Positions 29,001 through 38,325 of a stretch of 64,000 nt of DNA are shown one piece after another (position 1 is the stretch's first letter; each line of letters begins with the position of its first letter). The notes beneath the pieces were generated by a model. It was not told the DNA's origin. It was given only the letters and a program-made list of their open reading frames with translations, and did not search any database. The position numbers and the translations under genes were made by a program. This stretch comes from an uncultured Candidatus Melainabacteria bacterium (GTDB lineage Bacteria; Cyanobacteriota; Vampirovibrionia; Gastranaerophilales; Gastranaerophilaceae), in assembly GCA_934718085.1 (NCBI GenBank), contig CAKUZL010000003.1:133775-197774 (forward strand), written 5' to 3'.

Positions 29001-30308
29001 CTAAAATACGACTGCGGCAATAAGCGCAAAAATTATCAGCGGGATATTGAAATGCAAAAACGTAGGAATGCACGTATCGTGGATGTGATCGTGTTTCCCG
29101 TCGGCATTTAGCCCCGAAGTCGGCCCCAAAGTCGTATCGGAAGCGGGAGAGCCCGCATCACCGAGAGCCGCGGCCGCCGCAATTACGATAACCGTACCGA
29201 TGTTCGAAATTCCCGCCGACAAACAAACCGGCACAAACAGAACCGACAAAACGGGAATGGTTCCGAACGACGTGCCGATTCCGAGCGTCAAAATCAGCCC
29301 CGTCAAAAGCGTAAACAAAGCAGCAGCAAGCCTGTTTGAGCCGATAAACGGCAAAAATGTATCAACAAAAGAACCTACTCCGCCGGTCGAATTAATAACG
29401 GCGGCATAACCTGCCGCGGCAAGCATTACGAAAGCAATGTACCCCATCAATCCGACGCCTTCGTTCATCAATGAGTCGGTTTTCTTTTTGTTTATCGTTC
29501 CGGTTGCGAAAATCAAAGTCAATCCCGCAATGGCACCAAGCGGCAAAGACCCCGTCACAAGCTGAACTACAAACGTCAAAACGGCGGCAGCGATTATTAC
29601 GTAATGTTTTTTTGAAAACTTGTTATATTTGCCCGTCGAAACAAAATCCGGCTTTTGAGTTTCGTAAGTTCGAGGTTTCGAGTAAGAAACAAAAACCGCA
29701 AACAACAACCCTGTCAACATCGCAAGGCCCAAAAAAGAAAGATATTTCCAAATCTCGGAAAAATTGACCTGTATACCGTTCAAAGAAAGGTTATCATATA
29801 AGAGTTTTTGGAAAATGAGTCCGTACCCTGCAGGAACGACAATATACGGAGCCTCGAGCCCGAAAGTCAATGCACATGCAACCGCGCGACGATCGATTTT
29901 TAAACGGTTCATCAAATTCAGCAACGGAGGAATCAAAATCGGAATAAACGCGATATGAACGGGAATTAAGTTTTGCGAAAGACACGCTGCAACGGCTATT
30001 ATAGAAATTAACAAAATTTTGTTTTCTTTGACGGCGGAAGCCGTTTTTACCGCCAGGACCTTGGCAAAACGTGTATAAACCATTGCCGCGGCGAAAGTTC
30101 CGAGCAAAATGTAGCTCAAAGCGGTTTCCGTATTCCCTCCCATGCCCGAAACAAAAATTTTCATTACTTCACTTACAGACATACTCGAGCAAAAACCTGC
30201 AATCAGAGCGGAAATTACCAGCGACAACAAGACATTTACGCGTTTCATGCTCATAACGCACAACGCGACGACCGATATTAAAACGGGATTTAAAAGCACT
30301 TCCTCCAT
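29001..30308 (-). CDS. NhaC-type Na+/H+ antiporter family protein
   Basis: A 435-residue membrane protein with about ten to twelve hydrophobic segments, resembling the NhaC/YqkI antiporter family. Characteristic parts are IPILIPPLLNLMNRLKIDRRAVACAL, GIGTSFGTIPVLSVLFVPV and the Asp- and Thr-rich ALGDAGSPASDTTLGPTSGLNADGKHDH near the end. I start it at the ATG at 30308, because the upstream in-frame ATG at 30326 is pressed against an 11-bp hairpin. There is no strong ribosome-binding site. The exchanged ion is inferred from the family only. Confidence 0.8.
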   Translation of the reverse strand: MEEVLLNPVLISVVALCVMSMKRVNVLLSLVISALIAGFCSSMSVSEVMKIFVSGMGGNTETALSYILLGTFAAAMVYTRFAKVLAVKTASAVKENKILLISIIAVAACLSQNLIPVHIAFIPILIPPLLNLMNRLKIDRRAVACALTFGLEAPYIVVPAGYGLIFQKLLYDNLSLNGIQVNFSEIWKYLSFLGLAMLTGLLFAVFVSYSKPRTYETQKPDFVSTGKYNKFSKKHYVIIAAAVLTFVVQLVTGSLPLGAIAGLTLIFATGTINKKKTDSLMNEGVGLMGYIAFVMLAAAGYAAVINSTGGVGSFVDTFLPFIGSNRLAAALFTLLTGLILTLGIGTSFGTIPVLSVLFVPVCLSAGISNIGTVIVIAAAAALGDAGSPASDTTLGPTSGLNADGKHDHIHDTCIPTFLHFNIPLIIFALIAAVVF

Positions 30309-30322
30309 AAGAACAGCATAAC

Positions 30323-30349
30323 ACAAACCCCGACAAAATCGGGGTTTGT
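30323..30349 (-). terminator. Strong hairpin between the hpf pair and the antiporter gene
   Basis: ACAAACCCCGA (30323-30333) pairs perfectly with TCGGGGTTTGT (30339-30349) around a 5-base loop. It follows the small gene downstream of hpf. The U tract is poor on both strands, so it may be a terminator or a transcript-stabilising hairpin. Confidence 0.6.
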
Positions 30350-30368
30350 TTAAAAAGTATTTACAAAA

Positions 30369-30611
30369 TTACATCATATTATTTTCGTTTTCTTTGACGG
30401 CAATTTCAAGAAGTTTGTATGTCATATACGCACCGAGAGCAACCGCCTTGGGGTCAAGCTCGGTATTGTTTGCGGCTTCTATGATTGCCGTGTTGATTTC
30501 GGGATTTTGTTCTTTTATGTAGTGAATCATCTGTTTACGCCACAAATGAACATTTTGAAAAATCTCCGCAAAGAGAAGCGATGACTGTTCTTCCGTAATT
30601 ACAGGAAACAA
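30369..30611 (-). CDS. Small protein downstream of hpf, unknown function
   Basis: An 80-residue, mostly helical, acidic protein (FAEIFQNVHLWRKQMIHYIKEQ, then LDPKAVALGAYMTYKLLEIAV). It starts with TTG, with AAGGAG seven bases upstream. It lies 14 bp after hpf, so the two are likely co-transcribed and it might act with ribosome hibernation; that is inference from position only. No family recognised. Confidence 0.7.
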   Translation of the reverse strand: MFPVITEEQSSLLFAEIFQNVHLWRKQMIHYIKEQNPEINTAIIEAANNTELDPKAVALGAYMTYKLLEIAVKENENNMM

Positions 30612-30625
30612 GATAAATCTCCTTA

Positions 30626-30982
30626 TTATTCTTCCGAACCGGATTCGTTAAGCGACGAAGTTCTGATAGAGTCGGACTTGTCGGCTTTTACGTATTTATC
30701 TTTATATTTGTTGATTTGACGAACGAGTTTATCCGCAAGCAAATCGATAGCTGCATACATTGTTTCGGCTGTTTCTTCGAGTTTCAAAGTACCGTTATTG
30801 AGTTTACAAATAACTTCCGCGGTGTGATTGGCTGCTACCGAAGGGTTTTTGGTAACATTCAAAACAACTTCCGCCAATTGAATTTGGTCGTAGTGGTTAG
30901 CCGCTTTACCGATTTTTTCTTTTGCATAAGCCTTAATGGCTTCCGTAATTTCAATATTTCTGCCGTTTACAACAATTCTCAT
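30626..30982 (-). CDS. hpf: Short ribosome hibernation-promoting factor
   Basis: A 118-residue HPF/RaiA-family protein (MRIVVNGRNIEITEAIKAYAKEKIGKA, split beta-alpha-beta fold). It has the N-terminal ribosome-binding domain only, with a 20-residue polar tail instead of the dimerising domain of long HPF. It binds the 30S decoding centre and keeps ribosomes idle in stationary phase. The ATG is preceded by GGAGGAGG. Confidence 0.92.
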   Translation of the reverse strand: MRIVVNGRNIEITEAIKAYAKEKIGKAANHYDQIQLAEVVLNVTKNPSVAANHTAEVICKLNNGTLKLEETAETMYAAIDLLADKLVRQINKYKDKYVKADKSDSIRTSSLNESGSEE

Positions 30983-31107
30983 AATCGTACCTCCTCCGCA
31001 CCGGAAATATACCTACTTATTGAGTATAACACAATAATTCAAATAACAATACCCTTTATAAAGGAATTTGTAATCTTTTGTATAAAAAGTATGTCAAGAA
31101 TGAGATA

Positions 31108-31863
31108 TTATTTTCCGATAAACGCCAAAATCGCGTTTATAAACGTAAGCGGGTGAACGGGACAACCGGGAATGAATAAGTCGATTTTTACGTTGCTTAA
31201 AAATTCGCGATTTAAAGTTTCGGAATTTTGGAAAACGCCGCCGCTGATTGCACAAGCGCCCGTCAAAACAACAATTTTGGGATCGGGAACGGACAAATAA
31301 CATTGTTCCGAAGCGTACGCCATGTTTTGAGTTATCGGACCGGTTATGACGATTCCGTCGGCGTGCTTCGGGGATGCGACAAAGTCTATTCCGAATCGTC
31401 CCATGTCAAAATTCACGTTCGAACATGCATTCAGCTCGGTTTCACAGCCGTTGCAGCCTCCTGCACTGACTTGGCGCAATTTCAGCGAATGACCGAAAAC
31501 CTTTACTATTTCCCGACGAACCTCGATTGCGGTTTTTTCGAACTTTTCGGGAGTGACATCGCCGGTGATAATCAGCTTTTGCCTGTCGGTTGACGCCGAT
31601 TTGTAAGCGGAAGAAAATTTTATCGCATTCGAAGGACAAACGCCCGCACATTCGTTACAAAACGTACATTTTCCGATATCTACCGAAAGGGGATTAAGCG
31701 ATATCGCGCCGGTCGGACAGATATTCAAACATTTTTCGCAACCGTCGCAATTTTTCGGACACAACACGGGAAACCCTCTGAACCGCTCGTTTATTGTCGC
31801 GTGTTTAATGTCCCCGATATATTGACTTCCCTGAAATATTCGTGATTTTAGAGTATTAAGCAT
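31108..31863 (-). CDS. Fused ferredoxin and small subunit of a Hyf/Ehr-type complex
   Basis: A 251-residue electron-transfer subunit joining two proteins that are separate in E. coli (HyfH and HyfI). The N-terminal part binds two [4Fe-4S] clusters (CDGCEKCLNICP and CTFCNECAGVCP). The C-terminal part is NuoB/HycG-like with the N2-cluster cysteines in GGCNGCE, TGAC and PGCPVHP. It would carry electrons from a soluble donor, probably ferredoxin, to the large subunit. The ATG at 31863 follows GGGAG. It is the last gene of the six-gene operon. Confidence 0.9.
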   Translation of the reverse strand: MLNTLKSRIFQGSQYIGDIKHATINERFRGFPVLCPKNCDGCEKCLNICPTGAISLNPLSVDIGKCTFCNECAGVCPSNAIKFSSAYKSASTDRQKLIITGDVTPEKFEKTAIEVRREIVKVFGHSLKLRQVSAGGCNGCETELNACSNVNFDMGRFGIDFVASPKHADGIVITGPITQNMAYASEQCYLSVPDPKIVVLTGACAISGGVFQNSETLNREFLSNVKIDLFIPGCPVHPLTFINAILAFIGK

Positions 31864-31873
31864 CGTTTTCTCC

Positions 31874-33337
31874 CTATAAATCGTTTCCGCAATACGACAG
31901 ATTAAAACTTTTATTGCAGAGCGGAAAATCGGAAATTTCATTGTTTCTGACCGCCAATGCCAACCCGTACCAGTTATTGAACGACGAATCTTTTATTTTG
32001 ATGCGCTCTACAAAGCCTGTTTCGTCCGTAATCGCACAATGGACAACTTCTCCGCGCCAACCTTCGGTGACGGAAATGCAAAGTTGCAAAGGAATAAGCC
32101 TTTTTTCGTGCGAAAGAACCTTTATTCCGCCGGGTTCATACTCTGAGAGTAAATCGAAAAACTTTTCGATTAACGCCGTCGATTGTAAAACTTCTTTATA
32201 TCTTATGCAAAAACGTGAATAAACGTCGCCTTTGGGGTTGAAAAACACTTCGGGCATGTCATTATATAACGCGGTTTTGAAAATTTTTCGCGAATCTTTA
32301 TCATATCCGCTTGCTTTACCTGCAATTCCGACGATATTAAGACTTTGAGCATTTTTTCGACTCAAATATCCTGTTTTTTCGAGCCTTGAAATAACCGATG
32401 ACGAATTTAACATGGTTTTGGTCATTCGTTTAACGTCTTTTTCGACTTTATCCAAAGTTCTTAGGTATTTTTCGATTTGCGCCCGGGAAATATCGAAATT
32501 CACTCCGCCGAGCGTTATAAGCCCCCGTCCGAAGCGGCTTCCGCAAATGTCCATCATAGTATTTATAACAAGCGTTCTCGTTGCTCCGAAAACCGAAGCC
32601 CCGACCAAATATGCGATATCTCCCGCAATTGCACCCATGTCGCCGATATGAACGGCAATTCGCTCCATCTCCGAAGCAATCGCCCGAATTATTTGAGCTT
32701 TTTCGGGAACCGTAACTCCCGACAAGCACTCGATAACTTGTGTATACGCTAAATTATGAGCAATTACGCTGTCTCCGCAAACCGACTCCGCAAGCCCGGG
32801 ATTATATTTTTTGCGGTTCAAAAACAATTTTTCGATATCACGATTTTGATAGCCCAATTGAATTTCCAAATTGTAAACTTTTTCACCCGCACACATAAAC
32901 CTAAAATGTCCCGGTTCGATTATTCCCGCGTGAATCGGACCCACCGCAACCTGATGGATTTCCTCACCCTTCATCTCAAAAAATTCGTATTCTTTATCAT
33001 GCTTTCTAAGCGGTTTCAACCAAGGATGTCCGACCGGCTCGATACCGAATTCCTCGAAAAATTCGCGCTCAAATACGTGAAAAGCCGGTAAATCTTTCGT
33101 TATCGACTCGTAAGACTTTACATCGTTCCCGAAAAACGCCGAAGAAAGTAAAATTTCACCGTTTTCGTCATCCGATAACGCAACAAAAAGCCTTACGCCG
33201 TCGTTCTCTTTTTTACCGAAAAACAAAAGCGGACGCTTGTTTTCTTTGATAACATCTTCGCGCAACTTTGAAAATTCCGTCAAAGGAATATCGAAAACCG
33301 AAATATTTTGATTATTTTTAATTCTTACAAAACTCAT
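31874..33337 (-). CDS. Large subunit of a Hyf/Ehr-type complex lacking intact NiFe-site cysteines
   Basis: A 487-residue fusion of a NuoC-like N-terminal domain and a NuoD/HycE-like large subunit (PIHAGIIEPGHFRF, then GYQNRDIEKLF). In NiFe hydrogenases the metal is held by two CxxC motifs. Here the first reads ESVCGDSVIAH: Cys187 is kept, but the second Cys is Ser190. The second motif, normally DPCxxC, reads FNLSYCGND at 478-486, with Ser481 and Gly484 where the two Cys should be. No C-terminal extension for a maturation protease is present. It is therefore probably not a hydrogenase. The role of the retained and new Cys is unknown. Confidence 0.88.
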   Translation of the reverse strand: MSFVRIKNNQNISVFDIPLTEFSKLREDVIKENKRPLLFFGKKENDGVRLFVALSDDENGEILLSSAFFGNDVKSYESITKDLPAFHVFEREFFEEFGIEPVGHPWLKPLRKHDKEYEFFEMKGEEIHQVAVGPIHAGIIEPGHFRFMCAGEKVYNLEIQLGYQNRDIEKLFLNRKKYNPGLAESVCGDSVIAHNLAYTQVIECLSGVTVPEKAQIIRAIASEMERIAVHIGDMGAIAGDIAYLVGASVFGATRTLVINTMMDICGSRFGRGLITLGGVNFDISRAQIEKYLRTLDKVEKDVKRMTKTMLNSSSVISRLEKTGYLSRKNAQSLNIVGIAGKASGYDKDSRKIFKTALYNDMPEVFFNPKGDVYSRFCIRYKEVLQSTALIEKFFDLLSEYEPGGIKVLSHEKRLIPLQLCISVTEGWRGEVVHCAITDETGFVERIKIKDSSFNNWYGLALAVRNNEISDFPLCNKSFNLSYCGNDL

Positions 33338-33339
33338 TT

Positions 33340-34779
33340 TTACAACCCGCCGACTCCGATATTGATTAAATCATTTAATCTTTCGGGAATAAAAAGTCCC
33401 AAAACGAAAACGATAAGCAACAAAACAACCTGTGGAACAATCATGCAGGGTCTGATTTTGGACTTATTTGCAACCGCCGTTTCCAATCCGCTTTTTTGTC
33501 CTTCAGAGAATACGATTTTGAACACAGTCGTCGTTATTCCGAAAATAACAATCGTCAGCAAAATCAACAACAAAATCGCAAGCACATATTGTTTGTCGAT
33601 AAACATCTGTTTTAACAAAAGAAATTCGCTTATAAACAACAACGACGGAGGCGTAGCGACAATCGCAAAACAACATGCCGTAAACAGCCACGCCGTCCGA
33701 CTTTCGACACGCATTACGCCGCACGCCGATTTTACTTTTTTACTTCGAAACATAGTCAAAATATTTCCCGAAGTCAAAAAGAACGAGGCTTTTACCAAAG
33801 AATGCCCGATCATGTGCAAAATTGCGGCATACATCGCAAAACCGCCCATAGCCGTGCCGATAGCTAAAATTCCCATATTTTCAATCGAGGAATACGCCAA
33901 CATTCGTTTGTAGTTTTTTGAAGAATACAAAAATACGGCGGCAATAAATACCGACAGAAATCCGGTAAGCAAAAGCATAATTTTCGCCTGTTCGGCACAT
34001 CTCGCCAAAATCAACACCTTATAGACCCGAACGATTATCAGGTATGCACAATTGAGCAACGATGCCGACAACAATGCCGAAACGGGGCTCGGTGCCTGCG
34101 CATGAGCGTCGGGCAACCAAAAGTGCATCGGCGCAAGTCCGGTTTTGGTACCTATTCCGAATAAAATAAACACGAACGCGATTTTCAACCAAAACGGACT
34201 GAAGAAACGCGCATTATTGTACAAATCAACGTATTCCAAAGAATTATAATCGCCTGCCGCCGTCGAAAGAAGAATTATTCCGACAAACGCCAACGCAATC
34301 CCGATTGAACATATAAAAATGTACTTCCACGCGGCTTCAAGCGAATGTTTCGTTTTTTTGAAATAAATCAAATATCCGCTCGCAAGGGTGGTCGCCTCGA
34401 CAAAAACCCACGCAACCGCAAGATTTGAGCTCAAAATCGCACCCGACATCGAAAAAACAAACAGTAAAATCGCCGAAACGTATTTTGAAGACGTTTTGGC
34501 ATCGAAATTTTTGTTGGCGATATATCCGTTGTTATAAACCGTCGAAGCCGCAAAAACGACTGACAACACCGCCAAAAATATCAAATTCAATCCGTCGACC
34601 GAAAAATATTTGAGCCCCGGCAAAATGTTTGCAACTTCCGGTTTGAAAAAATAACATGCCGTAACCGAAATATGCAACAATGCGTACAAATTCAGGAAAA
34701 AAACATTCAAAAACTTTGATTTTGCAAAAAACAAAACCAAACATGCTGCCAAAGGAAACAATAAAAGCAATTCCGTCAT
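33340..34779 (-). CDS. HyfF-like proton-pump membrane subunit
   Basis: A 479-residue polytopic protein of the NuoL/M/N-MrpD antiporter-like family, with about 13 membrane segments. Seen: the conserved Glu in AVAWVFVEATTLASGYLIYFKKT and Lys/His in KTGLAPMHFWLPDAHAQAPSPVSALLSA. It sits between the HyfE-like and large-subunit genes, exactly as hyfF does in E. coli. It would translocate H+ or Na+ driven by electron transfer. It overlaps the hyfE-like gene by 4 bp. Confidence 0.92.
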   Translation of the reverse strand: MTELLLLFPLAACLVLFFAKSKFLNVFFLNLYALLHISVTACYFFKPEVANILPGLKYFSVDGLNLIFLAVLSVVFAASTVYNNGYIANKNFDAKTSSKYVSAILLFVFSMSGAILSSNLAVAWVFVEATTLASGYLIYFKKTKHSLEAAWKYIFICSIGIALAFVGIILLSTAAGDYNSLEYVDLYNNARFFSPFWLKIAFVFILFGIGTKTGLAPMHFWLPDAHAQAPSPVSALLSASLLNCAYLIIVRVYKVLILARCAEQAKIMLLLTGFLSVFIAAVFLYSSKNYKRMLAYSSIENMGILAIGTAMGGFAMYAAILHMIGHSLVKASFFLTSGNILTMFRSKKVKSACGVMRVESRTAWLFTACCFAIVATPPSLLFISEFLLLKQMFIDKQYVLAILLLILLTIVIFGITTTVFKIVFSEGQKSGLETAVANKSKIRPCMIVPQVVLLLIVFVLGLFIPERLNDLINIGVGGL

Positions 34780-35420
34780 AACTCGGTATCCCTCAAGTCA
34801 TCTAAATGCGAGGTTTCCAAATCCCGAAATTCGGTATTGATTTTTCTTACCAAAAAGCCCAAAATGTAAACGGCAATGAAAATATCAAGCAAAACCCCTA
34901 TATTCACTATCATCGGCATTTTATTCGCCTGAGAAAGAGAAAGCAAAAATATTCCGTTCTCCAGCGAAATGAACTCAATTACGTTTGTCAAAATTTTGTG
35001 TTTTACGGTTATCAGGAACAAGCTGATAATGATTACGGCAAGTCCTACCCCGAAATACAACGGATTTATCGTTTCGAACGCCGAAAATTTTATGTTGCAA
35101 AACAAAAATCCGAAAAACAAAACCACGCTCGAAAACAAAATGCAATAAAAATGCGGAACATTTGCCGCCAAATCGCGAAACGCCTTTGTCTTCGAAATTA
35201 TGTTTCGCAGGAATGCCGGAATCACAAAAGCTTTGATTATCAATGTTTCGACTATCAGGAACGCAAAATTCACAATATCGGTCTTGTCCACATGAACGTA
35301 ACAAATCAAAAAGAGCAAAATCCCTTGCAGAGCGAGAATATCCGCTTGCGCCTTGAGTCTGTTTGTTGCCGTCATAAAAAGCATCGTCAGCCCGAACAGA
35401 ATAATGAAAAATATCTCCAT
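34776..35420 (-). CDS. HyfE-like membrane subunit
   Basis: A 214-residue protein with six to seven membrane segments (FFIILFGLTMLFMTATNRL, LLFLICYVHVDKTDIVNFAF), matching HyfE, which corresponds to NuoK plus extra helices. It has ISLENGIFLLSLSQANKMP near the centre, with a membrane Glu typical of NuoK. Gene order and overlap place it in the same complex. Confidence 0.87.
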   Translation of the reverse strand: MEIFFIILFGLTMLFMTATNRLKAQADILALQGILLFLICYVHVDKTDIVNFAFLIVETLIIKAFVIPAFLRNIISKTKAFRDLAANVPHFYCILFSSVVLFFGFLFCNIKFSAFETINPLYFGVGLAVIIISLFLITVKHKILTNVIEFISLENGIFLLSLSQANKMPMIVNIGVLLDIFIAVYILGFLVRKINTEFRDLETSHLDDLRDTEL

Positions 35421-36350
35421 TTACGCAAGCCCTCCATACATTTTGATTGCAGCAATCGCCAAAATTACCAATGCAATCGGGGTCATTATGAAAACAAATT
35501 CGAAAACGTGCAACATTCTGAGTCTGGCAGTTGCGGACTCGACGGTTCCGACAACAACGCCGATTAACAAAACCGAAAGCGCAAACAGCAAACAATTCAA
35601 ACCTTCGGGCAACACTGACGGCAACAACAAATTAATTATCAATGCCGAATACAAAAACATTTTTATCGCCGAAGACCAAGTAATAAGAGCCAAATCGACA
35701 CCGGAGTTATCCAAAATCATAACTTCGTGAATCATTGTAAGCTCAAGGTGAGTATTCGGATCATCAACCGGAACCCTGCAACATTCAACCAAAAGCATTA
35801 TAAACAACGCCGCAACGGCGGCAGGTATAATCAAAAGAGAAAACGTATGTCCGAACGAATTCAGAATAGAAAAACTTTCAAATCCCAAATTTTTCGTAAA
35901 AATACAAACAGACCCCGCAATAATGAAAAACGCCGGCTCGACCAATGTCGAAAAACAAGCCTCGCGACTTGCACCCATTCCTTCAAAACTGCTTCCCGTA
36001 TCCAACGCGGCGATTATCGAGAAAAACTTTCCAAACCCCAAAATATAAGAGAATAAAATAAATGCACAATCGACGTCAACAAGCGTAAACCCGCCCGCCA
36101 GCGGTACAAAACACGCCGCGGCAAGAGTTGTTGCAAACAATACCGTCGGAGCAATCCTGAAAACAAATGTTGTTTGAGGACTTATCACGGACTCTTTTTT
36201 CAACAATCTTACAAAGTCAAAAAACGGCTGAAAAACACCGGGTCCCTTTCTTCCGCCCCAAAAAGCTTTTGTTTTTTTTATGACTCCGAGCATAACAAAC
36301 GGCAAAACCGCTAAAAATATTAAATTCATCAAAAATAAAAATACGTTCAT
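35421..36350 (-). CDS. HyfC/HycD-like membrane anchor subunit (NuoH family)
   Basis: A 309-residue NuoH/HycD-family protein with about eight membrane segments. Motifs: GGRKGPGVFQPFFDFVRLLKKE near the N terminus, EPAFFIIAGSV, and the Glu/Asp-rich CRVPVDDPNTHLELTMIHE in a loop facing the peripheral arm. This subunit connects the soluble arm to the ion pumps. The gene ends one base before the hyfE-like start. Confidence 0.93.
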   Translation of the reverse strand: MNVFLFLMNLIFLAVLPFVMLGVIKKTKAFWGGRKGPGVFQPFFDFVRLLKKESVISPQTTFVFRIAPTVLFATTLAAACFVPLAGGFTLVDVDCAFILFSYILGFGKFFSIIAALDTGSSFEGMGASREACFSTLVEPAFFIIAGSVCIFTKNLGFESFSILNSFGHTFSLLIIPAAVAALFIMLLVECCRVPVDDPNTHLELTMIHEVMILDNSGVDLALITWSSAIKMFLYSALIINLLLPSVLPEGLNCLLFALSVLLIGVVVGTVESATARLRMLHVFEFVFIMTPIALVILAIAAIKMYGGLA

Positions 36351-36354
36351 ACCC

Positions 36355-38325
36355 TTAAAACTCCGCCAAAATAGTCATAACAAGCATTATCACAAGAAAA
36401 ATCAATCCGTAAAGAATATACTGTTGAAGATTTCCGTTTTGCAGAACCCTGAATTTTTGCAACAACTGTTTGTCAAACCTTAACGCGGGATTTATCAGCA
36501 ATTCTTCTTCAATGTCTTCTACATGCGAGCCGTAATGAGCCTCCGTCGGAAAAATCGCTTCCGGACGCTTAACGTCGATTTTTTTGACAAACAAAGGTTT
36601 TGTGATTTCCAAAAACGACGAAACGAACGAAGATGCGGTATATTGCATTTTTGAATTCGGTTTGTCGTATCCGCATCCCCAAACTTCGAACCCTCTGTCG
36701 TTACGGAAAAACCCTCGCACAACGACCGCTGCAAAGCACACCGCACATAGTGTCAACGCTATGTTAGAAACATTATCGATAAAGTTTATCGGTAAATATT
36801 TTTGAACATCGCCCGCCGCGGAAAAAACGGCAAAAGAATTTTTGAAAAACCCGACGACATATTTCGGGAAAATTCCTATAATCAGGCAAAACGCCGCCAA
36901 TACAACCATTGAACTTTTCATCGAAAAAGACACGTCCGATTTGACGTTTTTTGAAAAATCGCTTCGAGCTGAACCCGAAAAAACAATTCCGTAAGCTTTT
37001 GTAAAGCACAAAATCGCCATAACACCTACAAAAGCAAGCCCCGCAAAGGAAAACATCAACGCCGAAAACAAAATTATATTGTGGTTTAACATGCCCTGCA
37101 ACATAGAAAAATAAATCAAGATTTCGCTCACAAACCCGTTTAACGGAGGCAAACCGCATATCGCAACGGCACCGATTAAGAAACATACCGCCGTTACGGG
37201 CATTTTACGAGCCAAGCCGCCGAGAAGCTCGATATTTTTCGTATGAGTTTTGTTGTACACCGCTCCCGCGCCGAAGAACAACAGACTTTTGAAAATCGAA
37301 TGGTTCAAAACGTGCAAAAGTGCCCCCGCAAAACCTGCCACCGTCAACAAAGGCAATTCAAAAGCAAGTCCGAGCATTCCGCAACCGATACCGACTCCGA
37401 TTATTCCGATATTTTCGATACTGTGATACGCGAGAAGTTTTTTCAAATCGTGTTGGGCAAGAGCGTATAAAACCCCGTATAATGCCGAAACCAAGGCTAT
37501 AAACAACACCGAATACGACAACGCCGGACTCGGAATTCCGACAAGCGTCAACATTCTCAAAATTCCGTAAATTCCCGTTTTAATCATAACGCCGCTCATC
37601 AAGCCCGAAACATGGCTCGGAGCCGCGGGGTGAGCGTCGGGAAGCCAATTGTGAAAAGGCAAAAAGCCCGCTTTTATACCGAATCCGACAAAAGTCAGAG
37701 ACAAAAACATGGTCGAATATTGAGGATTGTTTTTCAAAACCTCGGAAAACGCCGCAAAATCAAGACTTCCCGATTTGATGTTAAGCAAAACAAACCCCGC
37801 AATTATAAACAATACCGAAATATGCATATAAATAAAATATTTTACGGATGCCTTTAAGACCTCGGGCTTTTCGTTTTCGAATGCAACAAGAAACAAAGAC
37901 GAAATTGACATTATTTCCCACGCAATAAGAAAGAATAATGCATTTTGCACAAGAACTACAAGCAACATCGCACAAATCAAAGAATTAAAAAAGAACAAAT
38001 GACTTCCGACCGGCTTGTTTTTATCGATATAAGGCTGCAAATAACCCTTTGCGTACACCGTTGCCAAAAAGCCCGCAACGGCTACAATTATCGCGAAAAA
38101 AGCACTCAACGCATCGAGCCTTACCGGAACGTTTCCGATAATTCCCGGCAAAAGAAAGTTAAATTCTATCGGACAATTTACGGTCAAAACGCGAACGGAC
38201 GGAATTAACACGAGTATCATCGCAACAAAGTTCGAAACCGACAAAATCGACGTTGCATTCTTGTTTCGACTAAAAAAAACGCCCGTAACAAAATATAAAA
38301 TTATTGCCGCCAAAACAAAAGACAT
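36355..38325 (-). CDS. HyfB/HycC-like proton-pump membrane subunit (NuoL family)
   Basis: A 656-residue polytopic protein of the NuoL family with about 14-16 membrane segments. Seen: AWEIMSISSLFLVAFENEKPE, GIKAGFLPFHNWLPDAHPAAPSHVSGLMSGVMIKTG and DLKKLLAYHSIENIGI. It is the first gene of the operon and the largest ion-translocating subunit. The order (B, C, E, F, G, I/H-like) copies the E. coli hyf operon without hyfA and hyfD. The start has only a weak ribosome-binding site (GGGA). Confidence 0.92.
   Translation of the reverse strand: MSFVLAAIILYFVTGVFFSRNKNATSILSVSNFVAMILVLIPSVRVLTVNCPIEFNFLLPGIIGNVPVRLDALSAFFAIIVAVAGFLATVYAKGYLQPYIDKNKPVGSHLFFFNSLICAMLLVVLVQNALFFLIAWEIMSISSLFLVAFENEKPEVLKASVKYFIYMHISVLFIIAGFVLLNIKSGSLDFAAFSEVLKNNPQYSTMFLSLTFVGFGIKAGFLPFHNWLPDAHPAAPSHVSGLMSGVMIKTGIYGILRMLTLVGIPSPALSYSVLFIALVSALYGVLYALAQHDLKKLLAYHSIENIGIIGVGIGCGMLGLAFELPLLTVAGFAGALLHVLNHSIFKSLLFFGAGAVYNKTHTKNIELLGGLARKMPVTAVCFLIGAVAICGLPPLNGFVSEILIYFSMLQGMLNHNIILFSALMFSFAGLAFVGVMAILCFTKAYGIVFSGSARSDFSKNVKSDVSFSMKSSMVVLAAFCLIIGIFPKYVVGFFKNSFAVFSAAGDVQKYLPINFIDNVSNIALTLCAVCFAAVVVRGFFRNDRGFEVWGCGYDKPNSKMQYTASSFVSSFLEITKPLFVKKIDVKRPEAIFPTEAHYGSHVEDIEEELLINPALRFDKQLLQKFRVLQNGNLQQYILYGLIFLVIMLVMTILAEF

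Noticed and set aside
31108..38325. Functional NiFe hydrogenase operon
   Set aside because: The gene order looks like hyf, but the large subunit lacks three of four metal-binding cysteines and no maturation genes are present.
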